Assembly (NCBI GenBank): GCA_030632625.1
Contig: DAOVUK010000165.1
Location: 1 to 6,955, forward strand
DNA: 6,955 nucleotides
Direction: 5' to 3'
From: Gammaproteobacteria bacterium
GTDB lineage: Bacteria > Pseudomonadota > Gammaproteobacteria > GRL18
This document shows positions 1 to 6,953 of the stretch, one piece after another. Positions within the stretch are counted from its first letter, which is position 1, and every line of letters starts with the position of its first letter. The position numbers and the translations under genes are program-made. Under the pieces are notes generated by a model, which was not told the origin of the DNA, ran no database searches, and saw only the letters and a program-made list of their open reading frames with translations.

Positions 1-106
1 CAGGAATAGTCATTTGCTGCGAGTGTTCAAGTATATTGACACCGTCTGTGCCGATGGCTTCATTAAGTTTGGGAAACAGTTGCAGAATAGTATTTTTTAG
101 TTCCAT
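1..106 (-). CDS. N-terminal fragment of an unidentified protein, possibly a Crp/Fnr-type regulator (partial)
   Basis: An open reading frame starts at an ATG at 106 and runs off the left edge after 35 codons without a stop. The visible protein starts MELKNTILQLFPKLNEAIG and ends near QQMTIP. It follows the upstream PLP-enzyme gene on the same strand after 42 bases, so the two may be co-transcribed. A purine-rich AGGGGG lies about 14 bases before the ATG, which is rather far for a ribosome binding site. The pattern of an amphipathic helix with LFP, then a stretch leading to a TIP-like turn, resembles the start of Crp/Fnr cyclic-nucleotide-binding-fold regulators, where a 'lpaG..lf..Gd' motif would follow. 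That motif lies outside the window, so this identity is only a guess. No other family was recognised. Confidence 0.5.
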   Translation of the reverse strand, partial: MELKNTILQLFPKLNEAIGTDGVNILEHSQQMTIP

Positions 107-148
107 GAAATTTGTTTTATCCCCCTATTTCGTTTGAATTATCATTAT

Positions 149-1138
149 TTATAAGGCTTTTGACAGCAGCGCCTGGATTTTTTGCTGCATGCCTCTTTTT
201 CCCTGTAATCCCCCGGTATGCACAGCAATAATTCTGCTTCCGCGGGGAAAGAATTCTTTCTCTACCATACTTACAATAGCATACATCATTTTTGCTGTGT
301 AAACTGGATCAAGTTCAACGGGATATTTTTTTTCAAAGTCATCAATAAACAGGGCCAGTGCTGCATTTATCCTGCCAAAACCACCAAAGCTCCAGTCATA
401 TAATAATTTCCACAAGACGTGTGTGTATGGTCGTTTTTGTTCTTTAATAAGGTCGGCAATGATCGGTTCAAGAAACTGAGCACCTTTCATGGCCGGGAAG
501 CCAAGAACTGTCTGTTTCTGGTTGGTTTTTACTTGAGTTGAGATGGATAATCCGGCAATAATTCCAGCGATTGTTCCCCCGGTCCCGCAGGGTACACAAA
601 TATAGTCAGCATCTCCTGGTATAAATGCAGCAATTTCTGCGGCACCTGTAACGGCTAGTTTATTGGTTCCGCCTTCAGGCAGCAGATAAAATTGACCAGC
701 ATGCCGGCCTTGATTAAAAGGATCATCTTCTGTAATTAATTGCTTCAACTGCTCTATTACTTCGGGTAAGTGCTTGTTTCGGTATGTCTGACGATTGACA
801 TAATAGAGCTTCATGCCCTGTTTGGTGATATCAGATAAGGTGGGATTAAGGGGCAGATGCTGTTCCCCGCGGATAATACCGATGGTATTAAAGTGATCAG
901 CTTTTCCTGCAGCGGCCAGTGCATGCAGATGATTGGAATAGGGGCCGCCGAAGCTGAGCAATGTCTTGTGTCCCTGCTGTTTTGCTTCAAGCAGGTTAGG
1001 TTTGAGCTTAAACCACTTGTTGCCGGAAATAACGGGATCAATCTGATCGGTTCTTAAGATTTCAAGAGTGAGCCCTTTTTCAGCAAATAAAGGATGCTGA
1101 ATAAGCTGTAATGGAATTGAGATTTTTTTTGTCAACAT
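149..1138 (-). CDS. PLP-dependent enzyme of the ACC deaminase / D-cysteine desulfhydrase family
   Basis: This 329-residue protein is a complete fold-type II PLP enzyme of normal family length. The Schiff-base lysine should be K41 in SGNKWFKL. The SNH motif that packs against the cofactor is at 68-70, the glycine-rich phosphate-binding loop GTGGT is at 185-189, and the C-terminal HTGG is at 307-310. Family members either open the cyclopropane ring of ACC or convert D-cysteine to pyruvate, H2S and ammonia. As I recall, true ACC deaminases carry a Glu after the active-site Tyr (YEG) and a Leu in HLGG. Here the matching positions are Y280-T281 (VYTAK) and T308 (HTGG), as in D-cysteine desulfhydrases, so ACC deaminase activity is unlikely. 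The real substrate cannot be fixed from sequence, because the SNHLHALA segment differs from that of E. coli DcyD. The protein has no signal peptide and should be cytoplasmic. The ATG at 1138 is the natural start, though its upstream region is AT-rich with no clear Shine-Dalgarno sequence. Confidence 0.9.
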   Translation of the reverse strand: MLTKKISIPLQLIQHPLFAEKGLTLEILRTDQIDPVISGNKWFKLKPNLLEAKQQGHKTLLSFGGPYSNHLHALAAAGKADHFNTIGIIRGEQHLPLNPTLSDITKQGMKLYYVNRQTYRNKHLPEVIEQLKQLITEDDPFNQGRHAGQFYLLPEGGTNKLAVTGAAEIAAFIPGDADYICVPCGTGGTIAGIIAGLSISTQVKTNQKQTVLGFPAMKGAQFLEPIIADLIKEQKRPYTHVLWKLLYDWSFGGFGRINAALALFIDDFEKKYPVELDPVYTAKMMYAIVSMVEKEFFPRGSRIIAVHTGGLQGKRGMQQKIQALLSKAL

Positions 1139-1211
1139 ACATTTTTAAACACGGGCTGAAAAATTTATCACTTTTGATACAAATATAATAAGCGTTTTCT
1201 GAGAAAAATAT

Positions 1212-1217
1212 TATAAT
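1212..1217 (+). promoter_or_regulatory. Candidate -10 box for hda
   Basis: A perfect TATAAT lies in the AT-rich gap between the divergent PLP-enzyme and hda genes. No convincing -35 box is found 16-18 bases upstream. If used, transcription would begin near 1224. That would leave only about nine bases before the upstream ATG at 1233 but about 75 before the preferred ATG at 1299. AT-rich DNA produces such hexamers by chance, so the support is weak. Confidence 0.25.
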
Positions 1218-1298
1218 AGCGGTAATATCTTAATGCTTGTTACTTTACTCCAAAACTTTATTTTAAAAAATATAAATCCTGCACAAAAAAGCAAAAAA

Positions 1299-1973
1299 AT
1301 GAAAAATCAATTACCACTTTCGTTTCAGGCAGCGGAGATTGCTGCTTTTGACAATTATATTGCCGGAGAAAATCAGCAGTTAATCCACTCTCTGGAAAAC
1401 GAAAAGGAGCAGCTGATTTTTATCTGGGGTGAAAAGGGCTCAGGAAAAACCCACCTGCTGCAGGCTATTGCCGGCCAGTATCAAGCCAGAGAAATGAATG
1501 CCCTGTATATACCTTTGCAGATGGACGATGACTTTCCACCCGAGTTATTAGAAGGGCTGGAGATGATGGATCTCGTTTGCCTTGATGATATACATCATGT
1601 TATTGGTAATCAGGAGTGGGAAGAAGCGCTGTTTCATTTCTTTAACCAGATTCGTGATAATCACGGACGATTGATCCTTGCTGCTGGAAATAGTGCCGTT
1701 AATCTGGACATTCACCTGCCTGATTTGAAATCACGGCTGACCTGGGGACTCACTTACCAGGCAAAAATTCTGGATGATAATGATAAAATAGAGGCATTAA
1801 AGCTGCGTGCCCATCAGAGAGGTTTTGCAATGACGGATGATGTTGCTGCTTATCTGTTAAAAAGAGCCAGCAGAGATATGACTGATTTGATCAAATTGCT
1901 GGAAAAACTGGATTATGAAAGTCTGGCAGAACAGCGAAAATTAACCATTCCTTTTATAAAAAAATACTTGTAA
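1299..1973 (+). CDS. hda: Hda, DnaA-homologous regulator of replication initiation
   Basis: Hda is a DnaA-related AAA+ protein that binds the DNA-loaded sliding clamp (DnaN) and stimulates hydrolysis of ATP on DnaA, preventing re-initiation. The 224-residue form starting at 1299 begins MKNQLPLSF, which contains a QL-P-L-type clamp-binding motif close to the N-terminus, as expected. Walker A GEKGSGKT is at 44-51, Walker B LVCLDD at 92-97, and the box VII arginine-finger region LPDLKSRLTWG at 140-150 (R146). A sensor-2-like arginine is in SRDM (R192). The C-terminal segment QRKLTIPF is nearly identical to that of E. coli Hda. An in-frame ATG at 1233 would add 22 residues (LVTLLQNFILKN...), placing the clamp motif internally, so 1299 is preferred. 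Neither start has a strong Shine-Dalgarno sequence. The gene ends 13 bases from the converging DUF2069 gene. Confidence 0.95.
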   Translation: MKNQLPLSFQAAEIAAFDNYIAGENQQLIHSLENEKEQLIFIWGEKGSGKTHLLQAIAGQYQAREMNALYIPLQMDDDFPPELLEGLEMMDLVCLDDIHHVIGNQEWEEALFHFFNQIRDNHGRLILAAGNSAVNLDIHLPDLKSRLTWGLTYQAKILDDNDKIEALKLRAHQRGFAMTDDVAAYLLKRASRDMTDLIKLLEKLDYESLAEQRKLTIPFIKKYL

Positions 1974-1986
1974 ATTATAATCCTGG

Positions 1987-2424
1987 TTATTTTTTTTCAG
2001 ACTCTGCTGTTTGTTCCGCCTCCAGCTTAATTTTTTTCTTCAACTCTTTTTTAAATATCCTGGCATACATCACGCAGCCCAGATACATAAGCATTGCGGC
2101 CAGGGTTTCAAAAATACCGGCATGCCAGATATCGGGGTAGGCTGAAACTTCACTGATGCCATGGGCAACATAGGCCAGAGACAGAAAACTTGCCCATTGA
2201 TAGGTATAAGTATTATTGTTCAACAGGCCGCGCATTGGAAAAAATAGCGGGCCGGCAATCACTATCAACACTAATGCCGTTGGGAAATGCCGGGAAGGGA
2301 TCAGCCAGACAATATTAATCATTAAAATAATGAATAGAGAAAAATAACCAATTAATGCCAGATTTTGTGAAAAGTGCAGTTTTTTCAGGGTTTCAGGGTC
2401 ATTATCAAGCATTTGTTTTAACAT
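1987..2424 (-). CDS. DUF2069 family inner-membrane protein
   Basis: This 145-residue protein has four predicted membrane segments, near 22-42, 48-63, 77-91 and 103-121. A short soluble N-terminus precedes them, and a lysine- and glutamate-rich tail from about 124 follows and is probably cytoplasmic. The segment YTYQWASFLSLAYVAHGISE, followed by a conserved-looking aromatic and acidic loop, matches my memory of the DUF2069 family. That family has no established biochemical function. The gene begins 16 bases after the wrbA stop on the same strand, so the two are probably co-transcribed. An AGAG about 11 bases before the ATG is a weak ribosome binding site. The neighbourhood hda / DUF2069 / wrbA supports the assignment, because this trio recurs in Gammaproteobacteria. 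No cofactor or catalytic motif was seen. Confidence 0.85.
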   Translation of the reverse strand: MLKQMLDNDPETLKKLHFSQNLALIGYFSLFIILMINIVWLIPSRHFPTALVLIVIAGPLFFPMRGLLNNNTYTYQWASFLSLAYVAHGISEVSAYPDIWHAGIFETLAAMLMYLGCVMYARIFKKELKKKIKLEAEQTAESEKK

Positions 2425-2440
2425 TTATGTAATAACTCTT

Positions 2441-3067
<627 letters not shown>

Positions 3068-3097
3068 TTATTAAGGGTGCTTGCCTGCAGGCTTTTC

Positions 3098-3126
3098 TTG
3101 ACACTATTCTAAAGCAGTGGTAACTT
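3098..3126 (+). promoter_or_regulatory. Candidate sigma70-type promoter for yihY
   Basis: A perfect -35 hexamer TTGACA (3098-3103) is followed after 17 bases by TAACTT (3121-3126). TGG directly before it gives an extended -10 (TGn) element. Transcription would start around 3133, giving a leader of roughly 55 bases to the ATG at 3187. The -10 itself matches consensus at only three of six positions, so the call rests on the -35 box, the spacing and the TGn. Confidence 0.45.
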
Positions 3127-3171
3127 TGGCATAGCTTAACCGACAATAGCTTATTGGACAATAGCTTAATT
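3127..3171 (+). repeat. Short tandem repeat, 15-bp period, about three copies
   Basis: The octamer ATAGCTTA occurs at 3131, 3146 and 3161, exactly 15 bases apart. The last two full units, GACAATAGCTTATTG (3142-3156) and GACAATAGCTTAATT (3157-3171), agree at 13 of 15 positions, while the first unit keeps mainly the ATAGCTTA core. The array lies just downstream of the candidate yihY promoter and upstream of the preferred ATG, so it would be in the mRNA leader. The period is a multiple of three, so the copies would stay in frame if a TTG at 3154 were used as the start. Confidence 0.8.
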
Positions 3172-3186
3172 TATAATTTTATCCAG

Positions 3187-4398
3187 ATGAAGTATTTAAA
3201 ACTCATTAGCCGTTTTTTTGTTTTTGTTCTGCAGCGCTTTGCACAACTCCGCTGTACTGAAATTGCAGCATCGTTAAGTTATACATCACTTCTGTCTATG
3301 GTTCCTTTAATCGCTGTTATTTTTGCCGGCTTTTCTTCTTTTTCAGTTTTTCAGGCACTATTTGAGAAAGTCCAGCAGTTTATATTTGCCAATTTTATTC
3401 CTTCATCCAGCGAACTGATACAAAACTATTTAAATGAGTTTGTTGATAAAGCGTCCAGTTTAACTCTGGTTGGTTTGCTTGGCCTGTTTGCTGTGGCTCT
3501 GATGCTTATGCGGCAAATTGATCATGCACTCAATCATATTTGGGGGAGTAGTAAGAAGAACAATATATTACGCACTTTTTTAACCTATTGGGCGGTATTA
3601 ACTTTGGGGCCTGTTTTAATGGGGATGAGTCTGATGGTGACTTCTTATATTGTCTCATTACCCTTGATTACTAATGCTGCGGATACCATTGGCGTCAGAA
3701 CACAGATGTTATCTGTGATCCCCAGTGTTATGACGCTGTTGGCTTTTACCCTGATTTATCTTATCGTGCCGAATACTCGAGTGAAATTTTTCCATGCTCT
3801 AGCCGGAGGGTTTAGTGCAATGCTCTTTTTTGAGCTGGCGAAAAGAGGTTTTGCTTTGTATGTGAGCTATAATACAACCTATACAAATCTTTATGGTGCG
3901 CTGGCCACAATTCCCATATTTTTAATCTGGATCTATATATCCTGGTTAGTGACCTTACTGGGTGCGGTGATAACACGGTCGATGTCATTATTTGACTTCT
4001 CGCTTTCTCAACAGGCGTATACAGTACACCCGTTTCAATCGGCATTTCATGTGCTCAGACTTTTATCAAAGGCTTCTTTATCAGGGCAAACTTTGAATAA
4101 TGAGCAGATTTATAGTGATTCATTTTTACGACATGAAAAATTACTGGCGGCGATCTTCCATGACTTAGAAGATTTAGGCTGGATTTTGAAAACTGAAAAC
4201 GAACAGTGGGCACTGGGAGTCGATCTGGAATCTGTGACACTATGGGATTTATATCAGAAATTACCTTATGCACTGCCAAAATCGAATTCTGAGGAACCTT
4301 TATCCGCTATTATAGGTCAAAGTAATAAGGTTTTGGCTCAGGAATTAGATTTACCGATAAAAGCAATATTCGCACATTATGATCAGGCGTCTGTTTGA
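3187..4398 (+). CDS. yihY: YihY/BrkB-family inner-membrane protein, long form with C-terminal extension
   Basis: Family members are polytopic inner-membrane proteins of unclear role. The old name 'ribonuclease BN' is a misassignment, since that activity belongs to the ElaC/RNase Z protein. From the ATG at 3187 the protein has 403 residues. The core aligns by eye with E. coli YihY (about 290 residues): IAASLSYTSLLSMVPLIAV (26-44), IFANF (66-70), LTLGP (138-142), LIYLIVPNTRV (189-199) and LYGALATIPIFLIWIYISW (235-253). Six membrane segments are visible near 33-55, 93-110, 132-158, 177-195, 203-222 and 237-262. Residues from about 265 are soluble and absent from the E. coli protein. Part of this tail (about 315-363, with LEDLGWILKTENEQWALG) looks like a winged helix. 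A TTG at 3154 could add 11 residues, but it lies inside a tandem repeat. Neither start has a clear Shine-Dalgarno sequence. The gene is divergent from wrbA. Confidence 0.9.
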   Translation: MKYLKLISRFFVFVLQRFAQLRCTEIAASLSYTSLLSMVPLIAVIFAGFSSFSVFQALFEKVQQFIFANFIPSSSELIQNYLNEFVDKASSLTLVGLLGLFAVALMLMRQIDHALNHIWGSSKKNNILRTFLTYWAVLTLGPVLMGMSLMVTSYIVSLPLITNAADTIGVRTQMLSVIPSVMTLLAFTLIYLIVPNTRVKFFHALAGGFSAMLFFELAKRGFALYVSYNTTYTNLYGALATIPIFLIWIYISWLVTLLGAVITRSMSLFDFSLSQQAYTVHPFQSAFHVLRLLSKASLSGQTLNNEQIYSDSFLRHEKLLAAIFHDLEDLGWILKTENEQWALGVDLESVTLWDLYQKLPYALPKSNSEEPLSAIIGQSNKVLAQELDLPIKAIFAHYDQASV

Positions 4399-4472
4399 GT
4401 ATCTCTTAATTGCAGGCTCTTGTTATCACTCTTTGTGACAAATTAACTTAATTTAACATTGATGAACAATAT

Positions 4473-4973
4473 ATGAAAAAACGTATAAAAATCAGATTTA
4501 TTCAAGTTCCGCTATTATTAATATCGTTAGTCTTGCTTTCTTCAAGCGCATTAGCCGTTGATTTTTCATTTACTGACACGGAAGGAAAGTCTCATAAATT
4601 ATCACAATACCAGGGCAAATGGGTAGTGGTTAACTTTTGGGCAACCTGGTGTATTCCCTGTCGAAAAGAAATTCCAGATTTATCTGATTTCCATTCAGAA
4701 AATGATGATGCAGTTGTTATCGGGGTAAATTATGAGCCGGGACTGAAAGATGCACGTTTAAAAAAATTTATGGCACTTTATCTGGTCTCTTATCCGGTAA
4801 CCCGGGTTAATGATGAGATTCTTCAGGTGTTGGGTGAGCCTCGGGGATTTCCAACGACAATATTAATTGATCCACAGTCTAATGTCGTGAAAAAGCATTT
4901 CGGAATAGTTACGCACAGAGGACTAAATGAAATGGTTGCAGAATATGAAAGCAAGTCAGCACAGGGGAAATAA
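4473..4973 (+). CDS. Exported TlpA/ResA-like thioredoxin
   Basis: This 166-residue protein carries a thioredoxin domain of the TlpA/ResA/DsbE type that should act as a periplasmic thiol:disulfide reductant. Residues 1-28 form a signal peptide: a basic start (MKKRIKIR), a hydrophobic core (VPLLLISLVLLSS) and an ALA signal-peptidase site before V29. The motif NFWATWCIPCRKEIP puts the redox cysteines at C60 and C63. The cis-proline is P127 in RGFPTT, followed by the usual LID strand. The family reduces cytochrome c apoproteins or other periplasmic cysteines, but no cytochrome maturation genes are visible here. The gene opens a probable three-gene operon 74 bases after yihY, and no clear terminator lies between them. 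A weak promoter-like pair, TTGTTA (4420-4425) and TAACTT (4444-4449) with 18-base spacing, precedes it. The Shine-Dalgarno sequence is poor. Its 3' end carries the ribosome binding site of the next gene. Confidence 0.92.
   Translation: MKKRIKIRFIQVPLLLISLVLLSSSALAVDFSFTDTEGKSHKLSQYQGKWVVVNFWATWCIPCRKEIPDLSDFHSENDDAVVIGVNYEPGLKDARLKKFMALYLVSYPVTRVNDEILQVLGEPRGFPTTILIDPQSNVVKKHFGIVTHRGLNEMVAEYESKSAQGK
4963..4968 (+). promoter_or_regulatory. Strong ribosome binding site deciding a TTG start
   Basis: AGGGGA lies six bases before the TTG at 4975. It is the best Shine-Dalgarno match among the starts examined in the window and sits inside the last codons of the preceding thioredoxin gene, whose TAA is at 4971-4973. 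This favours the TTG over the in-frame ATGs at 4927 and 4945 and suggests translational coupling of the two genes. Confidence 0.65.
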
Positions 4974-4974
4974 A

Positions 4975-5580
4975 TTGTCTATCAGCATTTATCGAGATGT
5001 TTTCAGTCACATAAAACGCTTTAATTCAACTCATTCCAGAACTTTTCGGAAAAATTTTCGTCACAGTCTGATTTTTTTCCTTGTTTTGATGACTAGCGGC
5101 TTTGTCTCAGCAGAAAAGAATCCGGAAGAACATTTTTTTGATTCGACTTTTGGTGATTTTTCTGAAGAAATAGCAAGCGCTCAAGAGCAGGGTAAACAAG
5201 GTATTTTAATTTTTTTTGAAATGGATGAATGTCCCTTTTGCCACTGGATGAAAACCAATGTGCTGAATCAGGAACATGTGCAGGAATATTTTAAGAAGCA
5301 TTTTCTTATTTTTGCAGTGGATATAGAAGGGGATGTGGAGATCACCAACTTTCAGGGTAAAGTCATGTCACAAAAAGATTTTGCCTTTAAAGAAAATCGT
5401 GTCAGAGCGACACCAGTGTTAGCTTTTTTTGATCTACAGGGCAAGCGTATCATGCGTTTCACCGGCCGTACCTCAAGTGCTGAAGAGTTTCTTCTGCTGG
5501 GTCAGTTTATTGCAGATAAAGAATATGAAAATACTAAATTTTCAAAATATAAAAGAGCACATAAAGCGATTAAGAAGTAA
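4975..5580 (+). CDS. Exported thioredoxin-fold protein (SoxW-like)
   Basis: Starting at the TTG, the protein has 201 residues. A basic N-terminal stretch of about 30 residues precedes a hydrophobic core (SLIFFLVLMTSGF, 31-43) and a VSA cleavage site after A46. It is therefore probably exported, though the leader is unusually long. The mature part is a thioredoxin fold: strand ILIFFEMDECPFCHWMK puts the redox pair at C86 and C89, and the cis-proline is P147 in RVRATPVLAFFD. A conserved-looking insert (about 117-140, DIEGDVEI...GKVMSQKDFAF) separates them. This pattern matches the thioredoxin-like group that includes SoxW-type proteins, which act on periplasmic thiols. The precise partner is unknown, and no sox genes are in view. 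The gene starts directly after the upstream thioredoxin stop and ends five bases before the TolC-like gene. The C-terminus is lysine-rich (KYKRAHKAIKK). In-frame ATGs at 4927 and 4945 are alternative starts. Confidence 0.88.
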   Translation: MSISIYRDVFSHIKRFNSTHSRTFRKNFRHSLIFFLVLMTSGFVSAEKNPEEHFFDSTFGDFSEEIASAQEQGKQGILIFFEMDECPFCHWMKTNVLNQEHVQEYFKKHFLIFAVDIEGDVEITNFQGKVMSQKDFAFKENRVRATPVLAFFDLQGKRIMRFTGRTSSAEEFLLLGQFIADKEYENTKFSKYKRAHKAIKK

Positions 5581-5585
5581 GTAAG

Positions 5586-6953
5586 ATGAGTCCGCACCTT
5601 TTTCCAGGAACAGTATCCTGCGGGAAGTACTTTTTTTGCTTGTTTATGCCGTTGTCATTAACTATGAGCGTCATGGCCTCTGAAAATTCTGCTTTACAGG
5701 AAATGATTACACCACAGGAAATAGAACAGATACCAGAGCCTTTGACTCTAAAATATGCTCTGTCAAAAGCTTCACGAACCGCATCACCGGAAATTATGAA
5801 CTATTCTGCGCAGAAGCAAATGGCTCTGGCTGAGCAGGATTTGGCCATTTCTGAACTGGGTGTCTTTGCTGAAATTAATGGTCGATTACGCTATGTTGAG
5901 CCTTCCAAAATTGTGCCTGCTGATGAAACCAATGATAGTAAATTAAGTCTTGATATATACAAACGTCTCTATGATTTTGGTCGCAGCAGTGCCAATATAG
6001 AGGCCAGTAAAGCCCATCTTGCTTCTGTCGAATCCTTGTATACTGATTATGTTTCCAAGCGTAAGGTCAGTATTTTACAGGCCTATTTTAATGTCTTACT
6101 GGCTGATCTTATTTATAATCATGCTAATGAAGCAATGTCGGTTGATTATGTCTTACTGGATAAAGTCCGTTCCCGTTTTGAATTACAACAAATATCAGAT
6201 ATTGAATTATTAAAGGTTGAAAATGATTTTCGAGAAAGCCGCAGAGAACGTACCCGGGCACTGAGTGATCAAAGGCTGACTCGTCATCGCCTGGCACAAT
6301 TAATCAGTCCGGGACAATTATCAGTCAAATTGAACAAACCGAATTTGGAGCAACTACATTCTTTATCAGTTTCAAGAGAATTAAAAGATATTGAACAACT
6401 TTATGAAATTGCTTATGAACAAAACCCTCGTTTAATTTCTTCTGAACACCAGCTGGAATCAGTCCGCCTAAAACTCACTGCTTTTCAGGCTGAAAAATAT
6501 CCGGTGATCAGTGCTCACCTGCAGGCGGCTGATTATGCCCGTGAATTAGGCAGTTCAGATAAATATCGCGCAGGCATTCAGATCAGGGTGCCTCTGTATC
6601 AGGCCGGTCAGGAAAATGCCAGAATTAAACGCGCAACCGGCAAGATAATTCAACTGGAAGCAGAAAAACTGCAAACACAATACGACCTGGAACAGCAGAT
6701 ACTGGAACTCTGGCTGAAGATCAGTGATTTAAAACAACAGTATTCTGATCCTGATTTCACTATGGATTATCGTGATCTTTATCTTGAACGAAGTCGGGCA
6801 TTATATGAGCTGGAAGTGACCAGTGATTTGGGTGATGCCATGGTGGAACTGAGTCAGGCACAACTTTTTAAAGCACAAACCTTTTTTGAACTGGCTGTTT
6901 CCTGGGCAAAACTGGACTCACTGCTGGGGAATTTAATGAATTATTATGAATAA
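5586..6953 (+). CDS. TolC-family outer-membrane efflux/secretion channel protein
   Basis: This complete 455-residue protein has the typical length of the family, whose trimers form the outer-membrane barrel and periplasmic tunnel of efflux pumps and type I secretion systems. A signal peptide is visible (hydrophobic YFFCLFMPLSLTMSVMA, with cleavage expected near A31). No lipobox cysteine follows, so it is not a lipoprotein of the OprM type. The internal duplication of the family shows as two matching segments, YDFGRSSANIEASKA (129-143) and VPLYQAGQENARIKRA (335-350). Each comes at the end of an outer-membrane strand and leads into a long helix. Long charged helices fill 140-240 and 345-440. 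The ATG at 5586 follows the previous stop by five bases, so the gene is in the same operon as the two thioredoxins. An ATG at 5646 would leave too short a signal. The stop lies two bases from the window edge, so any pump partner is out of view. Confidence 0.93.
   Translation: MSPHLFPGTVSCGKYFFCLFMPLSLTMSVMASENSALQEMITPQEIEQIPEPLTLKYALSKASRTASPEIMNYSAQKQMALAEQDLAISELGVFAEINGRLRYVEPSKIVPADETNDSKLSLDIYKRLYDFGRSSANIEASKAHLASVESLYTDYVSKRKVSILQAYFNVLLADLIYNHANEAMSVDYVLLDKVRSRFELQQISDIELLKVENDFRESRRERTRALSDQRLTRHRLAQLISPGQLSVKLNKPNLEQLHSLSVSRELKDIEQLYEIAYEQNPRLISSEHQLESVRLKLTAFQAEKYPVISAHLQAADYARELGSSDKYRAGIQIRVPLYQAGQENARIKRATGKIIQLEAEKLQTQYDLEQQILELWLKISDLKQQYSDPDFTMDYRDLYLERSRALYELEVTSDLGDAMVELSQAQLFKAQTFFELAVSWAKLDSLLGNLMNYYE

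Noticed and set aside
218..403. Plus-strand open frame opposite the PLP-enzyme gene
   Set aside because: It lies wholly antisense to a well-supported gene, has no ribosome binding site and resembles no known protein. The same applies to the open frames at 811-1041, 857-1057, 3812-4045, 4055-4279 and 6019-6213, which overlap real genes.
1233..1298. Upstream in-frame ATG as the hda start, adding 22 residues
   Set aside because: Hda proteins carry the clamp-binding motif at the very N-terminus. The added segment is AT-driven (rich in Lys, Asn, Ile) and the ATG has no good Shine-Dalgarno sequence.
1958..1996. AT-only inverted repeat (AAAAAAATA ... TATTTTTTT) between the convergent ends of hda and the DUF2069 gene, a possible bidirectional terminator
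   Set aside because: The nine-base arms contain no G or C and the loop is about 21 bases, so the hairpin would be very weak. The overlapping A and T runs are within or next to coding sequence and fit base composition.
3083..3092. Perfect 10-base palindrome GCCTGCAGGC between wrbA and yihY
   Set aside because: It has no loop and no U-tract of useful length, so it is not a terminator. It matches no operator I recognise, and a single short palindrome can be chance.
4420..4440. TTGT...ACAA imperfect dyad upstream of the TlpA-like gene, considered as a CRP/FNR site
   Set aside because: Only about six of ten arm positions pair, and neither the TGTGA-N6-TCACA nor the TTGAT-N4-ATCAA pattern is present.
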